Assembly (NCBI GenBank): GCA_038328705.1 | Contig: JBBQMG010000151.1 | Span: forward strand, 1-9,226 | Direction: 5' to 3' | DNA: 9,226 nt | Source of the DNA: UBA668 sp038328705 | Lineage (GTDB): Bacteria; Actinomycetota; Acidimicrobiia; Acidimicrobiales; Ilumatobacteraceae | Shown here: positions 1-4,493 of the stretch, in pieces | How positions within the stretch are numbered: the first letter of the stretch is position 1 | How the letters are laid out: each line of letters starts with the position of its first letter | The notes under the pieces: generated by a model | The model's database searches: none | What the model was told of the DNA's origin: nothing | The model's input: only the letters and a program-made list of their open reading frames with translations | Made by a program: the position numbers and the translations under genes

Positions 1-106
1 TGGTCTCCACTGCCTCGACTTCACCCTCTGTCTCGTCGTCGCCGTCATGACGCCCCGGGGTCACCGGGACAGTCAGCGAGCCATCTTCATGCCGAATGAT
101 TTCCAT
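1..106 (-). CDS. Partial 5' end of an unrecognised acidic protein
   Basis: An open frame runs leftwards from an ATG at 106..104 to the window edge with no stop, giving about 35 residues starting MEIIRHEDGSLTVPV and followed by an Asp/Glu-rich stretch. The start is supported by an AGAGG Shine-Dalgarno sequence about six bases upstream of the ATG (near 113-117). I do not recognise a family. The gene is divergent from the cupredoxin gene, so the two share the 107-228 intergenic region. The reading is short and partial, so this could be a chance open frame, but the good ribosome binding site makes a real gene likely. Confidence 0.45.
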   Translation of the reverse strand, partial: MEIIRHEDGSLTVPVTPGRHDGDDETEGEVEAVET

Positions 107-173
107 ACAGGGCCTCTACCCAGCACACCGCAGCTTCACCCATATTTTCCGCATGGATTGGTCGTACCCCAGG

Positions 174-203
174 TTGTCAAGGGATGGTAGGCATGCCTAA
201 CAT
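174..203 (+). promoter_or_regulatory. Candidate sigma70-type promoter of the cupredoxin gene
   Basis: TTGTCA at 174-179 and TAACAT at 198-203 are separated by 18 bases and resemble -35 and -10 elements. They lie 26 bases upstream of the preferred ATG at 229. This placement argues against translation starting at the upstream in-frame ATGs at 184 or 193, which would lie within the promoter itself. The assignment rests on sequence resemblance only; actinobacterial promoters are degenerate. Confidence 0.3.
188..199. promoter_or_regulatory. Perfect 12-bp palindrome, possible operator
   Basis: TAGGCATGCCTA is a perfect inverted repeat with no spacer. It overlaps the proposed -10 element and lies 29 bases before the cupredoxin start. 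The AGGC/GCCT half-sites and the flanking CCTAAC resemble parts of the operators bound by DtxR/IdeR/MntR-family metal-dependent repressors, whose boxes are rich in TTAGG/CCTAA. Since the downstream lipoprotein has an EfeO-like domain and a copper-site domain, metal control would make sense. That link is inference; the palindrome itself is seen directly. Confidence 0.4.
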
Positions 204-228
204 TCAGCAGTCCGAAAGGTCCCCATCC

Positions 229-915
229 ATGTCTCACATCCTGCTTCGCCGCGCGTGCACTGCGGCGGCCACCCTCGCACTTGTCGTCGCCGGCGCATCA
301 TGCACCAAGAAGTCCGACGACACCATTGCTGTCACGGGCACCAACGACGCGTGCACACCGGCGGTCATGTCGCTGACCCCCGGCACGGTGACCTTCGAGT
401 TCACCAACAAGGCCGACAGGGTCAATGAGCTGTACGTACTGCGGGCGGACAACAGTGTGGTCGGTGAAGTGGAGAACGTCGCCCCCGGTACCAAGCGCGG
501 CCTCACTGCCGATCTGTCTGCCGGCAGCTACTTCCTGGCCTGCAAGCCAGGTCAGGCAGGCGACGGCATTCGCACCGAGATCGAAGTGACCGGCGACGGC
601 GGGGCAACTGCCCTGGTCGCCGACCGTACGATCGCTGTCGGCGCGACGAACTATTCGTTCGACCTGCCGCAGGGAGCCACGATCGAGAAAGGTGAGACCA
701 TCACCTTCACGATGAAGAACGACGGGACCATCGAGCACGAGATGGAAGTGTTCCTTCCGGATGGTGACGCGCTCGGCGAGATCGGACCGACCAAGGCTGG
801 TGAGACGGGCTCCGTCACGCTGACGTTCGACAAGGCCGGCACCTACCGACTGGTGTGCGGCATCGAAGGCCACGAAGCCCAGGGCATGGTGTCGTCGATC
901 GAGGTCGCTGACTGA
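229..915 (+). CDS. Two-domain cupredoxin lipoprotein (EfeO-like plus type 1 copper)
   Basis: Predicted 228-residue exported lipoprotein. The start at 229 is chosen because GAAAGG at 214-219 sits nine bases upstream and the N-terminus then forms a proper signal peptide: Arg7-Arg8, a hydrophobic stretch, and a lipobox-like VAGASC with Cys25. Residues about 32-120 resemble the N-terminal cupredoxin domain of EfeO-type iron-uptake proteins, with two conserved cysteines (Cys42 in DACTP, Cys105 in FLACKPG), but no M75 peptidase domain follows. Residues about 133-226 form a plastocyanin-like domain with a full set of type 1 copper ligands: His170, Cys210, His215 and Met220 in the C-x4-H-x4-M arrangement. 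It is probably an outer-face copper protein for electron transfer or metal handling. It has no obvious operon partner; downstream is gene debris. Family is fairly sure, precise role unknown. Confidence 0.85.
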   Translation: MSHILLRRACTAAATLALVVAGASCTKKSDDTIAVTGTNDACTPAVMSLTPGTVTFEFTNKADRVNELYVLRADNSVVGEVENVAPGTKRGLTADLSAGSYFLACKPGQAGDGIRTEIEVTGDGGATALVADRTIAVGATNYSFDLPQGATIEKGETITFTMKNDGTIEHEMEVFLPDGDALGEIGPTKAGETGSVTLTFDKAGTYRLVCGIEGHEAQGMVSSIEVAD

Positions 916-975
916 CGGAGACCGCCCCGGGCACTCGATTCACCGAAGAACGGCTATACGGATAGGGTCCGTGCG

Positions 976-1140
976 GTGGGGTCGGCTCAGCAGACGGCGC
1001 ACACAATACGCCGGGTGATCCGCGTGCGAGGGGTCGTGCAGGGGTGTCGGCTTCCGGCCGTTCGTGCATCACCTGGCGACTTCGGCCGGGCCTCACCGGC
1101 ACGGTGCGTAACGACCCCGACGGCGTGCTCACCGATGCCG
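976..1140 (+). pseudogene. hypF: Frameshifted N-terminal remnant of hydrogenase maturation factor HypF
   Basis: From about 1009 the + strand encodes RRVIRVRGVVQG. Skipping one base at about 1045 continues as VGFRPFVHHLATSAG, and skipping one base at about 1091 continues as LTGTVRNDPDGVLTDA. Read together this is the acylphosphatase domain that begins HypF, the carbamoyltransferase for the cyanide ligands of [NiFe] hydrogenases; the FRPFVH sequence favours HypF over stand-alone acylphosphatase. A GTG at 976, with GGATAGGG at 959-966 ahead of it, could be the old start. Only about 45 of roughly 750 residues remain, and two single-base insertions break the frame, so it is dead. Homology then stops and an aldo/keto reductase tail begins. 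Bases 916-975 show nothing else clear. Confidence 0.75.
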
Positions 1141-1329
1141 CCGGTCCACGTCGGCGGCGCCTCGCTGGCATGGGTTTCGCGCCATCCAGCCGTCACCGCA
1201 CCGATCGTCGGTGCTACCAAGCCGCACCATCTCGACGACGCGCTGGCATCAGTGCAGCTCGCTCTCACCGCCGAGGAAGCAGCATTGTGGGAAGCGCCGT
1301 ACACCCCGCAACCGGTGCAGGGCTTCTGA
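1141..1329 (+). pseudogene. C-terminal fragment of an aldo/keto reductase
   Basis: The frame ending with TGA at 1327-1329 encodes ASLAWVSRHPAV, then TAPIVGATKPHHLDDALAS, then LTAEEAALWEAPYTP and QPVQGF. This is the characteristic end of actinobacterial aldo/keto reductases: the ALAW helix, the PIVGAT NADPH-binding segment, a closing helix and a conserved PxPVxGF tail. The first roughly 250 residues, including the catalytic Asp/Tyr/Lys/His set, are absent. The fragment is joined directly to the hypF remnant and happens to be open in the frame from GTG 976, so a 117-residue chimeric peptide could be translated, but it would not fold as either enzyme. The junction lies somewhere in 1140-1158. 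Confidence 0.75.
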
Positions 1330-1370
1330 GCGCGCCCTGGCACCCTGAGCCACGCCAGCTTCGCCGACAC

Positions 1371-1787
1371 TTACCGCGAACGGTGGTTCGTGCCCGGGCA
1401 CGGTGTCAGGTAGATGGCGTCGGAGGGTTCCTCGACGTCTGCGGTATGCCAGACACCGGCCGGGTTCAGAATGGCCTGACCGGCCGTCGCACGAGTGCGC
1501 ACCACCGCCCCGTCGACCTCCTGTATGAACTCTGCCACCCCGGAGATCACGATCACCATCTCATCGCCGGCCGGATGGCACTCCCACATTCCCCACGGCT
1601 CGGCCGAGTGCTCGACGAATACCAAACGACCTGGGTCCTCGCCGGTCGTCAGGGCAGAGATGTAGGCGCCGAAACCCGCCGGGTCGAAGGTGAAGTCGCC
1701 GATCGTCGTGGCACCGCCGCCAGCGGCGAAGTGCACCGGCGTGTTGGTCAGCCGAATACCGTCGCCTACCTGAGTGTTCGTCACCAT
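1371..1787 (-). CDS. Small cupin-domain protein
   Basis: 138-residue single-domain cupin. The start at 1787 is preferred over in-frame ATG 1808 and a further upstream start because GAGGAG (1796-1791) lies directly ahead. Cupin motif 1 is seen as WECHPAGDEMVIVISG (residues 68-83), with His71 and Glu76 as likely metal ligands; the usual first His is replaced by Glu69. Motif 2 is GQAILNPAGVWH (103-114), with His114. Such proteins bind a divalent metal and serve as small dioxygenases, isomerases or sensors; the substrate cannot be read from the sequence. It sits alone between gene remnants and opposite a truncated VOC gene starting at 1909, so the 1788-1908 interval is a divergent spacer. Apparently intact. 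Confidence 0.75.
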   Translation of the reverse strand: MVTNTQVGDGIRLTNTPVHFAAGGGATTIGDFTFDPAGFGAYISALTTGEDPGRLVFVEHSAEPWGMWECHPAGDEMVIVISGVAEFIQEVDGAVVRTRATAGQAILNPAGVWHTADVEEPSDAIYLTPCPGTNHRSR

Positions 1788-1790
1788 CTG

Positions 1791-1796
1791 CTCCTC
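1791..1796 (-). promoter_or_regulatory. Ribosome binding site fixing the cupin start
   Basis: GAGGAG on the - strand precedes the ATG at 1787..1785 by three bases (five from the GAGG core). No comparable site precedes the alternative ATG at 1808, which would add seven residues. Confidence 0.6.
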
Positions 1797-1908
1797 GATG
1801 TCGGTCATACCACTGTTGTCGTTCGGAGAGCGCACTTTCCGTCGCCGCTGAGCAACGTATCGAAGACACGCCCAGCGTCGAGGCGTGATGGACAAGCCGA
1901 GGTTCCGA

Positions 1909-2043
1909 ATGGGTCGTCTCGATCATGTGCACATCCGAGTTCCAAACCGAGCCGAAGCAGCGGCCTGGTACTCCGAGCACCTCGGGTTCGAGCTCCGCCG
2001 TCTTGCCCCTGCCATGCGGCCGCTCTGGGCCGGACTGGACTGA
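1909..2043 (+). pseudogene. N-terminal stub of a VOC/glyoxalase-family gene
   Basis: An ATG at 1909, six bases after GAGG at 1899-1902, opens 44 codons ending in TGA at 2041-2043. The first 32 residues, MGRLDHVHIRVPNRAE followed by AAAWYSEHLGFELRRL, are a textbook first beta-alpha-beta unit of the vicinal oxygen chelate fold (glyoxalase, bleomycin resistance, ring-cleavage dioxygenases), including a potential metal His near residue 6 or 8. Full members are about 120 residues or more. After residue 32 the sequence (APAMRPLWAGLD) no longer resembles the family, so the rest has been lost or replaced. The convergent TDT gene ends 48 bases further on. It may still be translated as a short peptide. 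Confidence 0.6.
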
Positions 2044-2090
2044 CGTGGGTCGCCGGTCCTGCGGCATCGATGTGATGTGGACCCTGCGCC

Positions 2091-3146
2091 CTAACGACCT
2101 CGACGAAGAGTGGCCCGCCCACCCTGCACGAGCAGGCCGGCAAATGTCGCGGTCCAGGCGGCGAGGGCGACAGCGAGGGTGACTTTGGGGGCCCATTCGA
2201 GTTGTTCGAGTTTGATGCCAGCGCGCATCTTGAACGTGGCGGCGCCGTACATGCCGAGGGGGAACACGAGCGCCCAGTAAGAGGGGTGATAGCGCAGCGG
2301 TAGGTGGCGCACGATGTGACGCCAGATGCCGATCGCGACCATCAGCGGTAACCTGAAGGTGGCGGTGGCCCAAGCGACCGTGACAAGTCCTTCGATCAAC
2401 GGTCCGAGGCGATCGACTCTGGGCGAGACGGCCCGGGCGGCGAGCAGATTGGAGCCGGCCAGCACGGTGATCGCAACAGCCCCCGCAGCAATCCACGCGG
2501 GCGGGTCGGCTTCAGTGGGTTCGAGCGGCCGGAACGTCCAGCGCAGGAACACCATGGTCATGACGATGAGGTAGAGCACGAGTCCGAGGCAGAACGCGGC
2601 TATGCACATGAAGGCGAGGAAGTCGCTGGGGTGGCGGCCGAGGAGGAGTGCGCCGAACACGGCAACCGATTCAGTGGCGACAGTGAGAAGAAACCACGAG
2701 CCGTTGATGCCACTGCCCAGGGCGGGCTTGTCGCGGCGCAGAACGTCGGCGATCAAGGCGGTGTAGACGAGGACGACGTAGAGCGGCAGAGAGCACCACC
2801 ACAGGACCTCGGCGAGGGTCCACCAACCGTGGATGAGCGCTGAGGCGCTGGCGAGCACGTTGGTGCCGGCAACGATGGTGAGGAACCCGAAGCCTTTGGC
2901 GTGACTGGTGAGGTCGGCGATGAGCCGTCGAGGGAAGACGACGAGCCGGATCACGATCAGCACGGCGAGGATGACGTAGGAGGCCGCTGCAACTGCGTAG
3001 AGGCTGTTGGCGAGCCAATCGATCTTCTGTTGCTTGGCGGCAATGGCGATGATGCCGGTGGCCATCACGAGGGCGAAGTAGCCGGGGAACAGCGTGGCGA
3101 TCGGGTTGAGGCGACCCCGAGGCTCGAGTTTCGCGACGTTGGTCAT
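2091..3146 (-). CDS. TDT/SLAC1/TehA-family anion channel or transporter
   Basis: 351-residue polytopic membrane protein of the tellurite-resistance/dicarboxylate transporter (TDT) family, with about ten hydrophobic helices. Recognisable parts are FPGYFALVMATGIIAI near residue 20, GSWFLLTVATESVAVFGALL in the middle (about 151-170), and HPSYWALVFPLGMYGAATF near residue 300. The family includes TehA, yeast Mae1 and sulfite exporters, and the plant guard-cell anion channel SLAC1, which passes nitrate and chloride. The start ATG overlaps the stop of the upstream 67-residue gene by four bases (ATGA, 3146-3143) and has no Shine-Dalgarno of its own, so it is probably translationally coupled. It is the last gene of the redox operon. 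By position it may export nitrite or import nitrate, but formate, sulfite or other anions remain possible. The stop is TAG at 2093-2091. Confidence 0.85.
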   Translation of the reverse strand: MTNVAKLEPRGRLNPIATLFPGYFALVMATGIIAIAAKQQKIDWLANSLYAVAAASYVILAVLIVIRLVVFPRRLIADLTSHAKGFGFLTIVAGTNVLASASALIHGWWTLAEVLWWCSLPLYVVLVYTALIADVLRRDKPALGSGINGSWFLLTVATESVAVFGALLLGRHPSDFLAFMCIAAFCLGLVLYLIVMTMVFLRWTFRPLEPTEADPPAWIAAGAVAITVLAGSNLLAARAVSPRVDRLGPLIEGLVTVAWATATFRLPLMVAIGIWRHIVRHLPLRYHPSYWALVFPLGMYGAATFKMRAGIKLEQLEWAPKVTLAVALAAWTATFAGLLVQGGRATLRRGR

Positions 3147-3346
3147 GGTCGGAGATAGCGCAGGAATGCCGCTGCGGCGGCGAACAGGGTGACCGACACG
3201 GCGGCGGTCGCCCAGGCGAGCGACTCGGTGTCGGTTTGGAACGCTTCGACGGCGACGGTGATGAGGAACACCTGGAACGCGACGAGGATGATGACGTAGA
3301 GCACAACAGCTGACGAGGTGCGTCTGGCCCGTTCGGAGGTTCTCAT
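3143..3346 (-). CDS. 67-residue membrane protein with two helices
   Basis: A small protein with a basic N-terminus (MRTSERARRTSS) and two hydrophobic helices, about residues 13-33 (VVLYVIILVAFQVFLITVAV) and 44-63 (ATAAVSVTLFAAAAAFLRYL), separated by an acidic loop (QTDTES). It contains no cysteine or histidine, so it cannot bind heme or iron-sulfur clusters by itself. It overlaps the Rieske gene upstream and the TDT gene downstream by ATGA junctions, so it is firmly inside the operon and is probably a structural or assembly subunit of the membrane complex. It resembles short proteins of unknown function found beside Rieske or cytochrome b subunits, possibly DUF6755; that name is from memory and unverified. 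Confidence 0.75.
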   Translation of the reverse strand: MRTSERARRTSSAVVLYVIILVAFQVFLITVAVEAFQTDTESLAWATAAVSVTLFAAAAAFLRYLRP

Positions 3347-3858
3347 GTATGCCTGCCGAGCGCCCAGATCATGCCGTCAGTGCGGACCTCGAGGTCGATG
3401 CGACCGAGTGGCCGGGTCGGGGGTCCGGAGATGACGGCGCCGGTTTGTGCTTCGAAGTTCCCTTCGTGGCAGGGGCAGTGCCAGCGCTGTTGGTCGGGTT
3501 CGTAGTAGACGACGCAGCCCAGGTGCGTGCATTTCTGACTGAACGCGACCACGTCGGTATCGGAGAGCCGCACGAGGATCGCCGGGTCTGCGTCGCCGGG
3601 GTAGCGGAACAGGTGGGGTTCACCGACGGCGACGTCAGCGAGCGGAAGGATCGCCCGCGGCTCGCCAGTGTTGATGGTGCGCAGTTGCGTCCATGCGGCG
3701 ATGCCGACGTTGGCGACGGCGAACGTGCCGGCGCCGAGGACGAGGTAGCGGGCGAACTCGCGGCGGGTGACTTCCTCCTCCGACAGCGCCTGGTACGGGA
3801 AGTCGCGTTTCCACGGTGGCGCCACCGGGACCTCGATCGGTGTCTGGCCTTCTGTCAT
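3343..3858 (-). CDS. Membrane-anchored Rieske [2Fe-2S] protein with Tat signal
   Basis: 171 residues. The Rieske cluster boxes are complete: CTHLGC (Cys110, His112, Cys115) and CPCHEGNF (Cys128, Cys130, His131). Cys110/His112 and Cys128/His131 bind the cluster and Cys115/Cys130 form the usual disulfide of high-potential Rieske proteins. Residues 31-56 carry a twin-arginine motif (TRREFARYL) followed by a hydrophobic segment, so the domain is likely exported folded by Tat and stays anchored by its N-terminal helix. It resembles QcrA/PetC-type proteins but stands without a cytochrome bc gene. The ATG at 3858 overlaps the ferredoxin gene stop (ATGA) and has GAGGTG five bases upstream. Context suggests an electron-transfer subunit of the neighbouring Mo enzyme complex, comparable to the Rieske proteins encoded with haloarchaeal nitrate reductases. 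Confidence 0.9.
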   Translation of the reverse strand: MTEGQTPIEVPVAPPWKRDFPYQALSEEEVTRREFARYLVLGAGTFAVANVGIAAWTQLRTINTGEPRAILPLADVAVGEPHLFRYPGDADPAILVRLSDTDVVAFSQKCTHLGCVVYYEPDQQRWHCPCHEGNFEAQTGAVISGPPTRPLGRIDLEVRTDGMIWALGRHT

Positions 3859-4493
3859 GAGTTCACCTCGGATTGCTCGAGTCCGAACGGGTCGTCGAGC
3901 CAGGAACGTTGGGTGCCGGTGAGCACGTCGAGCGGGCCCCCGAGCGCGTCGTCGATCACCGTGTAGACCTTGGTGCGCACTTCCTGGCGGCCGAACAGGA
4001 AGTCACGGAACAGGCTGCCGCTACGTGTGTCGCGGAACTCCTCGATGGTGCCGTACCAGAGCGCTTCGCTGGGGCAGACCGACGCGCACATCGGGGTGAA
4101 CCCTTCGGAGGTGCGGTCGGTGCACATGTCGCACTTCATCATCTGGTCGAAATCGGCGACGTACTTGGGGACGCCGAAGGGGCAGGCGAGCACACAGTTG
4201 GAGCAGCCGATGCAGCGGGGCTTGAGCGCGGATTGGACGATGCCTTCTTCGGTCTGCTTGATCGCGTCGGCGGGGCACACCTGTGCGCAGGTGGGGTCTT
4301 CGCAATGCATGCACACCATCGGCGCGGTTTGCGTGGAGGTGGCTCGGTCGACGCGCTCGAGATGGATGAGCGATTGCCCGCGGTGTGTGCCGCATTCGGC
4401 GCAGGCCGAGACGCACGCTTCGCAGCCGATGCAGCGGCTCTGGTCGATCACGAAGACCGGGCTTTCGTCAATGCCGAACTGTCCTGTTCTCAC
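3855..4493 (-). CDS. Four-cluster [4Fe-4S] ferredoxin-type electron transfer subunit
   Basis: 212-residue protein of the NrfC/DmsB/HycB/FdhB-like family. Four cysteine quartets are visible: Cys21/24/27/31, Cys61/64/69/73, Cys94/97/100/104 and Cys121/124/136/140, enough for four [4Fe-4S] clusters. The last quartet (CDMC and CASVC) has the longer spacing typical of this family. No signal peptide is present, so it acts in the cytoplasm or travels with a partner. The GTG start at 4493 overlaps the TGA of the molybdoenzyme gene (GTGA, 4493-4490) and has GAGGG just upstream inside that gene. The role is to wire the molybdopterin subunit to the membrane electron donor. The roughly 70-residue tail after the last quartet (from LWYGTIEEF onward) is probably the partner interface. 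Confidence 0.92.
   Translation of the reverse strand: MRTGQFGIDESPVFVIDQSRCIGCEACVSACAECGTHRGQSLIHLERVDRATSTQTAPMVCMHCEDPTCAQVCPADAIKQTEEGIVQSALKPRCIGCSNCVLACPFGVPKYVADFDQMMKCDMCTDRTSEGFTPMCASVCPSEALWYGTIEEFRDTRSGSLFRDFLFGRQEVRTKVYTVIDDALGGPLDVLTGTQRSWLDDPFGLEQSEVNS

Noticed and set aside
1044..2075. + strand open frame of 343 codons
   Set aside because: Only its first part (LTGTVRNDPDGVLTDA) is meaningful, as the shifted frame of the hypF remnant; the rest is antisense to the cupin gene or noise.
2044..2090. Possible terminator between the VOC stub and the convergent TDT gene
   Set aside because: I could not find a convincing GC-rich hairpin followed by a T run on either strand.
1561..2496. 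Long - strand open frame (311 codons) across the cupin, VOC stub and TDT gene end
   Set aside because: It is Arg/His/Pro-rich and in a different frame from the TDT and cupin genes, both of which have clear family motifs; a shadow frame.
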